DNA of 64,000 bases from Caenispirillum bisanense. GTDB taxonomy: Bacteria > Pseudomonadota > Alphaproteobacteria > Rhodospirillales > Rhodospirillaceae. Position 1 is the first letter of the stretch. The number at the start of each line of letters is the position of its first letter. A program made the position numbers and the translations under genes. Below, in pieces: positions 46,704-57,045 of this stretch. Location: NCBI RefSeq assembly GCF_900230255.1, contig NZ_OCNJ01000009.1, positions 1 to 64,000 of the forward strand, read 5' to 3'. Below the pieces are notes generated by a model. The model saw only the letters and a program-made list of their open reading frames with translations, was not told the DNA's origin and made no database searches.

Positions 46704-47477
46704 ATGCAGCCCCAGCTTTCCGACAAGGTCGTCATCGTCACCGGCGCGTCGTCCGGCATCGGCCGTGCCGCCGCCACCCTGTTCGCCGCCGAGGGCGCCC
46801 GCCTCGTGCTCGCCGGCCGGCGGGAGGGGCCGCTCGCCGACCTCGCCCGCAGCCTCGACCCGACCGGCGCCCGCGTGGTGGAGGTGGCGGGCGACGTCAC
46901 CCGCGAGGACGTGGCCGCGCGGCTCGTCGCCGTCGCGGTGGAGCGCTTCGGCGGCCTCGACGCCGCCTTCAACAACGTCGGCGACACCGGCATGGCCGCG
47001 CCGATCCCCGACCTGAGCCTCGCCGACTGGCGGGCGGTGGTCGAGGCCAACCTGACCAGCGCCTTCCTCGCCGCCAAGACCCAGATCCCGGCCCTGCTGG
47101 CCCGCGGCGGCGGCGCCCTGCTGTTCACCGGCACTTTCGTCGGCCACACGGTCGGCTTCCCCGGCCTCACCGCCTACGGCGCGGCCAAGGCCGGCGTGCT
47201 CGGGCTCATGCGCGGGCTCGCCGCCGAGTACGGCGCGCAAGGCATCCGGGTCAACGCCCTGCTGCCCGGCGGCACCGACACGCCCATGTTCGCCGCCGGC
47301 CTGCCCGAGCCCGCCGCCGAAAGCCGCGCCTTCATCGAAAACCTGCACGGGCTGAAGCGCATCGCCGCACCTGAGGAAATGGCGCGGGCGGCCCTCTTCC
47401 TGCTGTCCGACGCCGCCAGCTTCGTCACCGGCGCGACCCTGCTCGCCGACGGCGGCCTGTCGGTCACCCGCGCCTGA
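46704..47477 (+). CDS. SDR-family oxidoreductase
   Basis: A 257-residue short-chain dehydrogenase. The cofactor motif TGASSGIG (about residue 14), NNVG (about 92) and the active-site YGAAK are present. The Ser normally about 13 residues before the Tyr appears as Thr (FTGTFVGHT, with a one-residue insertion), a conservative change seen in some subfamilies. RRE after the second strand (LAGRREG) favours NADP(H). It converges on the anthranilate operon and has no clear pathway link. Confidence 0.85.
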   Translation: MQPQLSDKVVIVTGASSGIGRAAATLFAAEGARLVLAGRREGPLADLARSLDPTGARVVEVAGDVTREDVAARLVAVAVERFGGLDAAFNNVGDTGMAAPIPDLSLADWRAVVEANLTSAFLAAKTQIPALLARGGGALLFTGTFVGHTVGFPGLTAYGAAKAGVLGLMRGLAAEYGAQGIRVNALLPGGTDTPMFAAGLPEPAAESRAFIENLHGLKRIAAPEEMARAALFLLSDAASFVTGATLLADGGLSVTRA

Positions 47478-47486
47478 GCCGGGCCG

Positions 47487-49142
47487 TCAGGCGGGGTCCT
47501 CCAGCAGGCGGAAGCGCTGGATCTTGCCGGTCGCCGTCTTCGGCAGGGCGTCGGTGAAGACGATGCGGCGCGGGTACTTGTAGGGGGCGATGCGGCTCTT
47601 CACGTGCTCCTGCAAGGCGAGCACCAGGGCGGCGTCGCCCTCCACCCCCTCGGCCAGCACCACGTGGGCTTCCACCACCTGGCCGCGGTCGGGATCGGGG
47701 GCGCCGACCACGGCGCATTCCAGCACGTCGGGGTGGGCGAGCAGGCAGGCTTCCACCTCCGGCCCGGCGATGTTGTAGCCCGACGACAGGATGATGCCGT
47801 CGTTGCGGGCGGCGAAGTGGAAATAGCCGTCGGCGTCCTGGATGAAGGAATCGCCGGTCAGGTTCCAGCCGTCGTGCACGTAGTCGCGCTGGCGCCCGGC
47901 GTCGGCGAGGTAGCGGCAGCCGGTCGGGCCGCGCACCGCCAGCCGGCCGATCTCGCCGCGCGGCACCTCCTGCCCGTCGGAGCCGATCACCTTGGCCTCG
48001 TAGCCGGCGACGGGGCGGCCGGTGCAGGCGGGAAAGCTGTCACCGAAGCGGTTGGAGATGAAGATGTGCAGCATTTCCGTCGCCCCGATGCCGTCGAGCA
48101 TGGGCTTGCCGGTGCGCGCGATCCATTCCTCGTAGACCGGCGCCGGCAGCGTCTCGCCGGCCGACACGGCGGCGCGCAGCGACGACAGGTCGGCGCCGTC
48201 GGCCATGGCCTTGAGCATGGCGCGGTAGGCGGTGGGGGCGGTGAAGCAGACGGTGGCGCGGTACTTTTCGATGATCTCCACCAGGTTGGGCGGCGAGGCC
48301 GTCTCCAGCAGCGCCGCCGCCGCCCCGAAGCGCAGGGGAAACACCGCCAGCCCGCCGAGCCCGAAGGTGAAGGCGAGCGGCGGCGAGCCGACGAACACGT
48401 CGTCGGGCGTCACCCCCAGCACTTCCTTGGCGTAGCCGTCGGCGATGACGAGGATGTCGCGGTGGAAGTGCATGGTGGCCTTGGGCGTGCCCGTGGTGCC
48501 GCTGGTGAACCCGAGCAGCGCCACGTCGTCGCGCCCCGTGCGCACCGCCTCGAACCGCACCGACTTGGACAGCGCGACGCGGTCCAGCTCGGCGTCGTGG
48601 TTGAAGGTGCCGTCGAAGCCGACCACCTGCTTGAGGAACCGCGACGTCTTGGCGCAGGCCACCAGCTCGTCCATGAGCCGGGTGTCGCAGAGCGCAAACG
48701 AGATTTCCGCCTTGTCGACCACCTTCGCCAGCTCGCCGGCCCGCAGCATGGGCATGGTGTTGACCACCACTGCGCCGGCCTTGGTGGCGGCCAGCCAGCA
48801 GGCGACCATGGCCGGGTTGTTGGCGGAGCGCACCAGCACCCGGTTGCCCGGCTTGACGCCGTAATCCTCCACCAGCGCGTGGGCGAGGCGGTTGGTCCAG
48901 TCGGTCAGTTCCTTGTAGGTGCGCTGGCGGCCGTTGCCGATGAGCGCCACATGGTCGCCGAAGCCCTTCTCGACCATGCGGTCGGTGAGTTCGACGGCGG
49001 CGTTCAGATACTCGGGGTAGTCGAAGCCGTCGAGGCGGATCTCCGGCCACAGCTCCGCCGGCGGCAGGTTGTCGCGGGTGAAGGTGTCGACGTGGGCCGT
49101 CGGGCCGAGGGGGAGGGCGGTGCTGGTCATCGTCGTCTCCAT
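47487..49142 (-). CDS. 2-aminobenzoate-CoA ligase (benzoate-CoA ligase family)
   Basis: A 551-residue acyl-CoA synthetase. The adenylation P-loop is GFTSGTTGTPKATMH, followed by GIGATEMLHIF and TGDSF. The C-terminal catalytic Lys lies in ALPKTATGKIQRF. The opening TRDNLPPAELWPEIRLDG and the overall text fit 2-aminobenzoate/benzoate-CoA ligases. Co-location with a 2-aminobenzoyl-CoA monooxygenase/reductase on the same strand makes anthranilate the likely substrate. It is the last gene of the operon, 21 bp after the RidA gene. Start could also be Met5. Confidence 0.88.
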   Translation of the reverse strand: METTMTSTALPLGPTAHVDTFTRDNLPPAELWPEIRLDGFDYPEYLNAAVELTDRMVEKGFGDHVALIGNGRQRTYKELTDWTNRLAHALVEDYGVKPGNRVLVRSANNPAMVACWLAATKAGAVVVNTMPMLRAGELAKVVDKAEISFALCDTRLMDELVACAKTSRFLKQVVGFDGTFNHDAELDRVALSKSVRFEAVRTGRDDVALLGFTSGTTGTPKATMHFHRDILVIADGYAKEVLGVTPDDVFVGSPPLAFTFGLGGLAVFPLRFGAAAALLETASPPNLVEIIEKYRATVCFTAPTAYRAMLKAMADGADLSSLRAAVSAGETLPAPVYEEWIARTGKPMLDGIGATEMLHIFISNRFGDSFPACTGRPVAGYEAKVIGSDGQEVPRGEIGRLAVRGPTGCRYLADAGRQRDYVHDGWNLTGDSFIQDADGYFHFAARNDGIILSSGYNIAGPEVEACLLAHPDVLECAVVGAPDPDRGQVVEAHVVLAEGVEGDAALVLALQEHVKSRIAPYKYPRRIVFTDALPKTATGKIQRFRLLEDPA

Positions 49143-49163
49143 GGCGTGCCTCGTCCCTTCGCG

Positions 49164-49580
49164 TCAGCGGCCGTCTTCGGGCACCACGGCGGTCGCTTCG
49201 ATCTCCACCCGCGCCCGGTCCTCCACCAGCCCCGCCACCTGCACCAGCGCCATGGCCGGGTAGTGGCGCCCGATCTCGTCGCGGTAGACGGCGCCGAGGT
49301 CGGGCAGGCGGGCGAGGTATTCGTGCTTGTCGACCACGTACCAGGTCAGCCGCACCAGATGCTCCGGCCGGGCGTCGGCCTCGGCGAGCACGGCGACGAT
49401 GTTGCGCAGCACCTGGCGCACCTGGTCGACGAAGTCGTCGCTCTCGAACTGCTGGTCGCCGGTCCAGCCGACCATGCCGCCGACGAACACCATGCGGCCC
49501 GAGGCGGCGACGCCGTTGGCGTAGCCGCGGGCGGGTTTCCAGGATTTCGGGTTGAGGAACTCGTGCGGGGACTGGCTCAT
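49164..49580 (-). CDS. RidA-family enamine/imine deaminase
   Basis: A 138-residue protein of the RidA (YjgF) family: NPKSWKPARGYANGVAASGRMVFVGGMVGW, then LVRLTWYVVDKHEYLARLP and VQVAGLVEDRARVEIEATAVV. The conserved Arg that binds the carboxylate in the active site is in LVEDRARVEIEATA. RidA enzymes hydrolyse enamines or imines. In this operon it could release ammonia from the amino-cyclohexene intermediate made from 2-aminobenzoyl-CoA. The start overlaps the thioesterase stop by 4 bp. Confidence 0.88.
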   Translation of the reverse strand: MSQSPHEFLNPKSWKPARGYANGVAASGRMVFVGGMVGWTGDQQFESDDFVDQVRQVLRNIVAVLAEADARPEHLVRLTWYVVDKHEYLARLPDLGAVYRDEIGRHYPAMALVQVAGLVEDRARVEIEATAVVPEDGR

Positions 49581-49996
49581 GCGGCGGGTCCTTCTTCCAG
49601 GGCGGCGGTGAGGCCGGTTGCCAGGTCTTCGGGCCAGGGGGCGGCGCGGCCGTCGGGGCCGACCCAGGCGAGCGTGGCGGTGGTGGTCATGCGCACCGCG
49701 CCGTCCCGGGCGGCGGTGATGCGGAAGGTCACGCTGCTGCGGCCGAGGCGCACCGCCACCAGGGTGAAGTCCACCACCTCGCCGAGGCGCGAGGGGGCGC
49801 GGAAATCCGTCTCCAGCCGCACGGTCGGCACGCCGCAGCCCATCTCCATGACGATGCGCGCGAAGGGGTAGCCCAGCACGTCGGCGAAGAAGGTCTCGAC
49901 CACCGAATTGGTCATCTCGAAATAGCGCGGGTAGAAGACGATCCCGGCGGGGTCGCAGTGGGCGAACTCGATGCGGATGGGGCGGACGTAGGCCAT
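49577..49996 (-). CDS. 4-hydroxybenzoyl-CoA-type thioesterase
   Basis: A 139-residue single hot-dog domain enzyme. The family motif EFAHCDPAGIVFYPRYFEM contains the catalytic Asp. It probably releases free acid from dead-end or intermediate CoA esters in the anthranilate pathway. It overlaps RidA by 4 bp and follows the acyl-CoA dehydrogenase after 2 bp. Confidence 0.88.
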   Translation of the reverse strand: MAYVRPIRIEFAHCDPAGIVFYPRYFEMTNSVVETFFADVLGYPFARIVMEMGCGVPTVRLETDFRAPSRLGEVVDFTLVAVRLGRSSVTFRITAARDGAVRMTTTATLAWVGPDGRAAPWPEDLATGLTAALEEGPAA

Positions 49997-49998
49997 GG

Positions 49999-51153
49999 TC
50001 AGCCGCCTTTCGCCGCTTCGGCCAGCGTGGCGCGGGCGATGACGATCTTCTGCACGTCGGTGGCGCCCTCGTAGATGCGCAGGGCGCGGATCTCGCGGTA
50101 GAGGCTTTCGACGGCCATGCCGCTGCGCACGCCGTCGCCGCCGTGCAGCTGTAGCGCCGCGTCGATGACGCGCTGCGCCGCTTCCGTCGCGTGCAGCTTG
50201 GCCATGGCGGCCTCGCGGCTGACCCGCGGCGCACCGCCGTCCTTGGTCCAGGCGGCGCGATAGACCAGCAGGGCGGAAGCGTCGACGTCGAGCGCCATGT
50301 CGGCCAGATGCCCCTGCACCATCTGCAACTCGGCCAGCGGCGCCCCGAACAGGCGTCGCGCCTGCACCCGCGCCAGCGCCTCGTCCAGCGCCCGGCGGGC
50401 GAAGCCCAGCGCGGCGGCGCCGACCGTCGCGCGAAAGACGTCGAGCACCGCCATGGCGACCTTGAAGCCCTCGCCCGGTCGCCCGATCAGGGCTCCCGCC
50501 GGCAGCTCCACGTCGGTGAAGCGCAGGTGGGCGAGCGGGTGCGGGGCGATGACGTCGATGCGCTCCACCACCGCGATCCCCGGCGTGCCGGCGGGCAGCA
50601 GGAAGGCCGACAGGCCCTTGGTGCCCGGCGCCTCGCCGGTGCGGGCGAAGACGACATAAAGGTCGGCGATGCCGCCGTTGGAGATGTAGGTCTTCTCGCC
50701 GTTCAGCACCCAGCGGTCGCCGCGCTTCTCGGCCGTGGTGGCGGTGGCGGCGACGTCGGAGCCCGAGGCCGGCTCGGTCAGGGCGAAGGCGGCGATGGCC
50801 TCGCCGGCGCGGGTGCGGCTAAGCCAGTCGCGCTGCGCGGGCGTGCCGAACAGGCTGACGGCGCCCATGCCGAGGCCCTGCATGGCGAAGGCGAAATCGG
50901 CGAGGCCGTCGTGGCGGGCCAGCGTCTCGCGCATGAGGCAGAGGGTGCGCACGTCCAGCACTTCCCCTTCCGCCGCCCCGGTGCAGCGCAGCCATCCCGC
51001 CTCGCCGAGGGCGCGCACCAGGCCGCGGCAGGCGGCGTCGACGTCGCCGTGGTCGACCGGCAGGTGCGCGGCGCACCAGGCGTCCAGGTCGGCGGCCAGC
51101 GCGCGGTGGCGGTCCTCGAAGAACGGCCAGGCGAGGAAGGAGCGGTCGGCCAT
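49999..51153 (-). CDS. Acyl-CoA dehydrogenase
   Basis: A 384-residue FAD enzyme. Typical segments are [38 protein letters not shown], which binds flavin, then [32 protein letters not shown], and near the end [40 protein letters not shown]. The catalytic base region [10 protein letters not shown] includes the Glu used by many members. It presumably oxidises a ring-derived CoA ester after the hydroxylation and reduction steps. Genes before and after are within 2 bp. Confidence 0.9.
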   Translation of the reverse strand: MADRSFLAWPFFEDRHRALAADLDAWCAAHLPVDHGDVDAACRGLVRALGEAGWLRCTGAAEGEVLDVRTLCLMRETLARHDGLADFAFAMQGLGMGAVSLFGTPAQRDWLSRTRAGEAIAAFALTEPASGSDVAATATTAEKRGDRWVLNGEKTYISNGGIADLYVVFARTGEAPGTKGLSAFLLPAGTPGIAVVERIDVIAPHPLAHLRFTDVELPAGALIGRPGEGFKVAMAVLDVFRATVGAAALGFARRALDEALARVQARRLFGAPLAELQMVQGHLADMALDVDASALLVYRAAWTKDGGAPRVSREAAMAKLHATEAAQRVIDAALQLHGGDGVRSGMAVESLYREIRALRIYEGATDVQKIVIARATLAEAAKGG

Positions 51154-51154
51154 G

Positions 51155-51993
<839 letters not shown>

Positions 51994-51997
<4 letters not shown>

Positions 51998-52473
51998 CGG
52001 GCGGTCTTTCCCAGGCGCTTGAGGATGGTTTCCAGGGTGTCGATCTCGGCCGGCGTCAGGGCGGCGAACAGGGCGTCGACCTCGCGTTCGTGGTCGACGG
52101 CCAGTTGCTCGAACTGCGCCCGGCCGGCGTCCGTCAGGCCGACGGTGACGGTGCGGCGGTCGGCGGCGGACTTCTCGCGGCGGACCAGCCCGTCCTGCTC
52201 CAGCCGGTCGACCACGGCCGTCGCGTTGCCGTTGGACACCAGCAGCATGCGCGACAGCTCGGACATGCTGATGGGCTCGCGGCGGCGGTGCAGGGCGGCC
52301 ATGACGTCGAAGCGCGGCAGGGTGGTGGCGTGGCCGACGCGCAGGAACTCCCGCAGGTGGCTCTCGGCGCTGCGGGTGACGCCGAGCAGGCGGATCCACA
52401 GCTTCAGCCGCCGCTTGGAGAGGGGGACGCCGTCGGTCTCGGGCACGGGCTGGGGCAGGGGGACGGTGCTCAT
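51994..52473 (-). CDS. MarR-family regulator of the anthranilate operon
   Basis: A 159-residue winged-helix regulator. MarR marks are [49 protein letters not shown] and [17 protein letters not shown]. Start at 52473 removes an atypical N-terminus. Sitting inside the operon between the SDR and hydratase genes, with 4-bp overlaps on both sides, it is made together with the enzymes. It probably senses 2-aminobenzoyl-CoA or a related ester and represses the promoter upstream of 55498, where there is a palindrome. Confidence 0.88.
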
Positions 52474-53216
52474 ACCTCGCCTCCCGCGATGGCGACGGCC
52501 TGGCCGGTGATGCCCTCGCTGCCCGGCCCGCACAGCCACAGCGCGGCGGCAGTGACCTCCGCCGGCTGGATCAGGCGGTGCTGCGGGTTGCCGGCGGTGA
52601 GGGCCGCCAGCGCGTCGTCGCGGCTCCGGCCGGTCTTGTCCATGATGGTGGCGAGGGACCGCTCGGTCATTTCGGTATCGAGGAAGCCGGGGCAGAGGGC
52701 GTTCACCGTCACCTCCCGCCGCGCCACCTCCAGCGCCAGCGAGCGGGTGAGGCCGACGACGCCGTGCTTGGCGGCGGCATAGGGCGCGGCATAGGCGTAG
52801 CCCTTCAGCCCGGCGGTGGAGGCGACGGCGATGAGCCGGCCCCAGCCGGGCATCTGCCGCAAGCCCTCGCGGAAGGTGAGGAAGACGCCCGTCAGGTTGA
52901 CGGCCAGCATGGCGTGCCAGGCGTCCAGGGTGGTGCGGGTGACGGGGGCGCTGTCGGCGGCGCCGGCGTTGGCGATGACGATCTCCACCGGCCCGGCGGC
53001 GTCGAACAGGGCGGCGACGCTGGCCTCGTCGGTGACGTCGGCGGGGATGGCGCGGATGGCGGCATGGCTGGCCGCCACGGCCTCCAGCGGTTCCGCCCGG
53101 CGGCCGGCGATCACCACTTCGGCGGCGCCGGCGGCGGCGAAGCCGCGGGCGAGGTCGGCGCCGACGCCGGTGCCGCCGCCCGTCACCAGGACGCGCTTGC
53201 CGGAAAGCCCGCTCAT
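52470..53216 (-). CDS. SDR-family dehydrogenase of the anthranilate operon
   Basis: A 248-residue short-chain dehydrogenase with TGGGTGVG (cofactor binding), NAG at about residue 86, catalytic Ser in IAVASTAG and YAAAK. It is the second gene of the operon, overlapping the monooxygenase/reductase stop by 4 bp. A role as alcohol/hydroxyacyl-CoA dehydrogenase acting on the hydroxylated, reduced ring is the natural inference. Confidence 0.88.
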   Translation of the reverse strand: MSGLSGKRVLVTGGGTGVGADLARGFAAAGAAEVVIAGRRAEPLEAVAASHAAIRAIPADVTDEASVAALFDAAGPVEIVIANAGAADSAPVTRTTLDAWHAMLAVNLTGVFLTFREGLRQMPGWGRLIAVASTAGLKGYAYAAPYAAAKHGVVGLTRSLALEVARREVTVNALCPGFLDTEMTERSLATIMDKTGRSRDDALAALTAGNPQHRLIQPAEVTAAALWLCGPGSEGITGQAVAIAGGEV

Positions 53217-55498
53217 GCCCGGATCGCCTCCTGCGCGCGTTCGGCCAGCCGGGCGGCCTGCGCCTGCCCGGCCAGATAGGGCTGCGGCCAGGCGCAGGAC
53301 GTATCGCCGAGCGCCAGGGCGGCGTGCAGGGTCCAGTACGGGTCGGCGAGGTGCGGCCGGGCGAGGCACACCAGATCGGCGCGCCCGGCCATGAGGATGG
53401 AGTTCACGTGGTCGGGCTCGTAGATGTTGCCGACGGCCATGGTGGGGATGCCGGCTTCGTTGCGGATGCGGTCGGAGAACGGCGTCTGGAACATGCGGCC
53501 GTAGATGGGGCGGGCGTCGGGCGTGGTCTGGCCGGCCGAGACGTCGATGATGTCGGCCCCGGCGGCATGGAACATGCGGGCGATCTGCACCGCGTCCTCC
53601 GGCGTTACGCCGTCGCCGCCCACCCAGTCGTTGGCGGAAATGCGCACGGACATGGGCTTGTCCGCCGGCCACACCGCCCGCATGGCGGCGAAGACCTCCA
53701 GCGGGTAGCGCATGCGGTTGTCCAGCGATCCGCCGTAGTCGTCGGTGCGGTGGTTGGACACCGGCGAGATGAACGACGAGATCAGATAGCCGTGGGCGGC
53801 GTGCAGCTCGATCATGTCGAAGCCGGCCCGCGCCGCCATCTCCGCCGCCGCCACGAACTGCGCCGTCACCGCGTCCATGTCGGCGCGGTCCATGGCCTTC
53901 GGCACCGCGTTGCGCGGCGACCACGGCACGGCGCTGGCCGACAGGATGGGCCAGTTGCCGTCGGGCAGGGGGGCGTCCATCTCCTCCCACCCCAGCTGGG
54001 TCGAGCCCTTGCGCCCCGAGTGGCCGATCTGGCAGCACACCTTGGCGCGCGTCTCGGCGTGGATGAAGTCCACCAGCCGCCGCCACGCCGCCTCGTGCTC
54101 CGGCGCATAGAGGCCGGGGCAGCCGGGGGTGATGCGGCCTTCGGGCGAGACGCAGGTCATTTCCGTATAGACCAGCCCGGCGCCGCCCTTGGCGCGCTCG
54201 GCGTAGTGGACGAAGTGCCAGTCGGTCGGGCAGCCGTCCACCGCCTTGTACTGCGCCATGGGCGAGACGACGATGCGGTTTTCCAGCCGCATGTCGCGCA
54301 GGCGGAAGGGGGCGAACATGGGCGCCCGGCCGGGGGTGCCGCCGGCGCGCGCCTGGAACCAGTCCTCGGCCTCGCGCAGCCACGCCGGATCGCGCAGGCG
54401 CAGGTTTTCGTGGCTGATGCGCTGGCTGCGGGTGAGCAGGGAATAGGTGAACTGGACGGGATCGAGGTCGAGGTAGCGCTCCACCTCCTCGAACCACTCC
54501 AGCGAATTGCGCGCCGCCGATTGCAGGCGCAGCACCTCCAGCCGCCGTTCCTCCTGATAGCGGGCGAAGGCGCGCTCCAGCGTCGGCTCCGAATGCAGGA
54601 AGTCGGCGAGCGCGATGGCGCTGTCGAAGGCGAGCCGTGTGCCCGAGCCGATGGAGAAATGCCCGGTGGCGGCGGCGTCGCCCATGAGCACCACGTTCTC
54701 GTGGTACCAGCGCTCGCAGATGACGCGCGGGAAGTTCATCCACACCGCCGAGCCGCGCAGGTGGGCGGCGTTGGACATGAGCGCGTGGCCGTCCAGGTGG
54801 CGGGCGAAGATACGCTCCAGCGTCGCGATGGTCTGTTCCTTCGTCATGTCGACGAAGCCCCAGGCGTCCCAGGTCTGCTGGCTGCATTCGACGATGACCG
54901 TCGCCGTCTCGGCGTCGAACTGGTAGGCGTGGATCCACATCCAGCCGTGTTCGGTCTTCTCGAAGATGAAGGTGAAGGCGTCGTCGAACTTCTGGTGCGT
55001 GCCGAGCCAGATGAACTTGCACAGCCGCACGTCGATGTCGGGCTTGAAGATCGCGGCGTATTCGCTGCGGACGCGCGAGTTGATGCCGTCGGCGGCGACC
55101 ACCAGGTCGTAGTCGCGGCGGTACTCCTCGGCCGTTTTGAATTCGGTCTCGAAGCGCATGTCGACGCCGAGTTCGCGGGCGCGCTCCTGCAGCAGGACCA
55201 GCATGTGGCGGCGCCCGATGCCGGCGAAGCCGTGACCGCCGGAGACGGTGCGGGTGCCGGCGTGGACCACCGCGATGTCGTCCCAATAGGCGAAGCCGGC
55301 GCGGATGGCGGCGGTGCTCTTGGGGTCGTTGCGCTCCAGGGTGCCGAGGGCGTCGTCGGACAGCACCACGCCCCAGCCGAAGGTGTCGTTGGCCTTGTTG
55401 CGCTCGAGCACCGTCACCTCGTGCGACGGGTCGCGCAGTTTCATGGAGATGGCGAGGTAGAGCCCGGCCGGCCCTCCGCCGAGGCACAAGACCTTCAT
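53213..55498 (-). CDS. 2-aminobenzoyl-CoA monooxygenase/reductase (two-domain)
   Basis: A 761-residue fusion. The N-terminal half (to about 380) is a flavin hydroxylase with [32 protein letters not shown], and [23 protein letters not shown]. The C-terminal half is an Old Yellow Enzyme-type reductase ([41 protein letters not shown], and [14 protein letters not shown]). This architecture is known from the enzyme that both hydroxylates and reduces 2-aminobenzoyl-CoA, and from the related salicylyl-CoA 5-hydroxylase. The ligase at the end of the operon favours anthranilate. It is the first gene of the operon. Confidence 0.92.
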   Translation of the reverse strand: MKVLCLGGGPAGLYLAISMKLRDPSHEVTVLERNKANDTFGWGVVLSDDALGTLERNDPKSTAAIRAGFAYWDDIAVVHAGTRTVSGGHGFAGIGRRHMLVLLQERARELGVDMRFETEFKTAEEYRRDYDLVVAADGINSRVRSEYAAIFKPDIDVRLCKFIWLGTHQKFDDAFTFIFEKTEHGWMWIHAYQFDAETATVIVECSQQTWDAWGFVDMTKEQTIATLERIFARHLDGHALMSNAAHLRGSAVWMNFPRVICERWYHENVVLMGDAAATGHFSIGSGTRLAFDSAIALADFLHSEPTLERAFARYQEERRLEVLRLQSAARNSLEWFEEVERYLDLDPVQFTYSLLTRSQRISHENLRLRDPAWLREAEDWFQARAGGTPGRAPMFAPFRLRDMRLENRIVVSPMAQYKAVDGCPTDWHFVHYAERAKGGAGLVYTEMTCVSPEGRITPGCPGLYAPEHEAAWRRLVDFIHAETRAKVCCQIGHSGRKGSTQLGWEEMDAPLPDGNWPILSASAVPWSPRNAVPKAMDRADMDAVTAQFVAAAEMAARAGFDMIELHAAHGYLISSFISPVSNHRTDDYGGSLDNRMRYPLEVFAAMRAVWPADKPMSVRISANDWVGGDGVTPEDAVQIARMFHAAGADIIDVSAGQTTPDARPIYGRMFQTPFSDRIRNEAGIPTMAVGNIYEPDHVNSILMAGRADLVCLARPHLADPYWTLHAALALGDTSCAWPQPYLAGQAQAARLAERAQEAIRA

Positions 55499-55563
55499 CC
55501 GTGGTCTCCCCGAGAAGCGGTCGTCTGTCCATGACGGTGGCAGCGCCGGCCGTATCTTTCAAC

Positions 55564-55582
55564 CTTAAAATTTCAAGTTCAA
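55564..55582 (-). promoter_or_regulatory. Candidate MarR operator and promoter of the anthranilate operon
   Basis: CTTAAAATTTCAAG (55564-55577) is a near-perfect palindrome with one mismatch in an A/T-rich patch. On the minus strand TTGAAC (55577-55582) could be the -35 element, followed 17 bp later by AAAGAT. The palindrome would cover the -35/-10 spacer, a usual place for MarR repression. Confidence 0.5.
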
Positions 55583-55666
55583 AAGACTACAGCGCAGGCC
55601 CTTGCCCGCGGCTGCGCTGCGGCGTATGCCGGAAGGATCGCCGATGCAGCAGGGAGGAAGCCGGCC

Positions 55667-56035
55667 ATGCCGGATGCCGCGCAGTCGTTCCGCCTCAAGC
55701 GCGTCTATGACCCGCCGGCACCCGAGGACGGCGCGCGGGTGCTGGTCGACCGGCTGTGGCCGCGGGGGTTGAGCAAGGAGGCGGCGGCCCTCGACCGCTG
55801 GCTCAAGGACCTGTCACCGAGCGACGCCCTGCGCCGCCGCGTCCACGGCGATCCGGAGGCGTGGGAGGATTTCGTCGCGGCCTATGCGGTCGAGCTGGAG
55901 GCGCCGGCCGCCCAGGCGGCGGTGGCGGAGCTGCGGGCGCTGGCGGCGCAGGGGCCGGTGACGCTGCTCTATGCCGCCAAGGCCGACGACCGCAACAACG
56001 CCGTCGCCCTGCGCGACTGGCTGGCGCGCGGCTGA
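55667..56035 (+). CDS. DUF488-family protein
   Basis: A 122-residue protein. The family signature LKRVYDPPAPEDGARVLVDRLWPRGLSKEAAALDRWLKDLSPSD is clear, as is the ending TLLYAAKADDRNNAVALRDWL. The DUF488 family has no agreed function; the buried Arg residues suggest an anion-binding site. It is divergent from the anthranilate operon and converges, after 4 bp, on the ferritin-like gene. Confidence 0.9.
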   Translation: MPDAAQSFRLKRVYDPPAPEDGARVLVDRLWPRGLSKEAAALDRWLKDLSPSDALRRRVHGDPEAWEDFVAAYAVELEAPAAQAAVAELRALAAQGPVTLLYAAKADDRNNAVALRDWLARG

Positions 56036-56039
56036 CGGA

Positions 56040-56834
56040 TCAGGCGCTCCGGTCCGCCGCGTCGGCGTCGCGCAGCAGGGCGAGGCGGCGCAGCACCGCG
56101 GCGGCGGCGCCCTGTGCGGCGCGCACCACGGTCTCGTCCTCCGCCCGGTCGATCACCCGCATGAGCGTGTCGTAGTCGTCTTCCTGGCGGCGGATCTCGG
56201 CCACCAGCCACGGGCGGCGGTCGCCGTCGCGCGGCGGCTCGTGCAGCGGCATGCGGGAGGCGAGCCACGCTTCCAGGTCGGCCAGCGTCTCGGGCAGCGG
56301 TTCCGCCGGCGCGCCGGCGTGCTCCTGGCGCCAGGCGCGGCGGCGCTCCAGGCGCAGCAGGGCGACGTGCTCCAGTTCCTCGGCGGCCATGCGCTCGGCG
56401 TAGGTGCGGACGCGGGCGTGATCGGTGCGGGCGGCGATCTGGACGTAGAAGGCGAAGGCGCGTTCCTCGTTGTGCACGGCGAGGTCGAGCGCCTTCCACG
56501 GGGTCAGCGCCTCCACGCCGCCGACGTCGGCCAGCGCCGCCGGGCTGATGCCTTCCGGCAGGTCCCAGCGGAAGGTGAGGTGTTCGGCCGGCGTGATGGT
56601 CTCGCGCGCCGCCCAGGCGTCGATGCCGGCCTCGTGCTCGCTCTCCATGGCTTCCAGGCGGCGGAACAGGGCGGCGAGCTGCGGCTCGTCGCGCTCGCTC
56701 ATGCGGGCGGCGAGCTGGCGGTAGCGCACCGTCGCCTCGTGCTCCATGGCCGTCGCCACGGCGAACAGATCCTCCGGCGCCGCGATGAAGGGCACCGAGT
56801 CGAAGGTCACCGTCCGTCGTGCGTCACTGGTCAT
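56040..56834 (-). CDS. Ferritin-like di-iron protein (rubrerythrin type)
   Basis: A 264-residue protein with two halves of ferritin-like helices. Di-iron ligand motifs are visible: AMEHEATVRY and ESEHEAGI in the first half, NEERAFAFY and EELEHVALL in the second. There is no C-terminal rubredoxin domain. An FNR/DNR-type box (TTGATTCCGGTCAA) lies 55 bp upstream of the start, and the gene is divergent from nosR. Anaerobic expression with the denitrification genes is therefore likely, perhaps to handle nitrosative or peroxide stress. The reaction is unknown. Confidence 0.78.
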   Translation of the reverse strand: MTSDARRTVTFDSVPFIAAPEDLFAVATAMEHEATVRYRQLAARMSERDEPQLAALFRRLEAMESEHEAGIDAWAARETITPAEHLTFRWDLPEGISPAALADVGGVEALTPWKALDLAVHNEERAFAFYVQIAARTDHARVRTYAERMAAEELEHVALLRLERRRAWRQEHAGAPAEPLPETLADLEAWLASRMPLHEPPRDGDRRPWLVAEIRRQEDDYDTLMRVIDRAEDETVVRAAQGAAAAVLRRLALLRDADAADRSA

Positions 56835-56888
56835 GCATGGTCCTCCGCCCCTGGTGGAGCCGATGGTGGCGCGGCGGGGCCGCCGCGT

Positions 56889-56902
56889 CCTTGATTCCGG
56901 TC
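56889..56902. promoter_or_regulatory. FNR/DNR-type box serving the ferritin-like gene
   Basis: TTGATTCCGGTCAA matches the TTGAT-N4-GTCAA/ATCAA pattern of FNR and DNR/NnrR regulators. It is 55 bp upstream of the ferritin-like start codon and 144 bp from nosR, so it most likely serves the minus-strand gene. Confidence 0.7.
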
Positions 56903-56957
56903 AAACGGGGCCGCAGGTGCTGCCGCCGCTGCATCCCCCACCACGGTGGTAGCGTAC

Positions 56958-56971
56958 TTGACCAGCGTCAA
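56958..56971. promoter_or_regulatory. FNR/DNR-type box serving nosR
   Basis: TTGACCAGCGTCAA is a symmetric FNR/DNR-type site, 75 bp upstream of the nosR start codon. It is the expected control for N2O reductase genes by oxygen limitation and NO. Confidence 0.75.
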
Positions 56972-57045
56972 GGTCGGCGTCCTCCGCTCCGGACATTCTG
57001 CGCCCGTTCGAAGCGACGCCCCGCACCAGGGCAAGAGGGAGCGCA

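Noticed and set aside
46704-47477. SDR with Thr in place of the active-site Ser as a dead enzyme.
   Set aside because: The substitution is conservative, the Tyr and Lys are present, and I believe the same pattern occurs in other SDRs.
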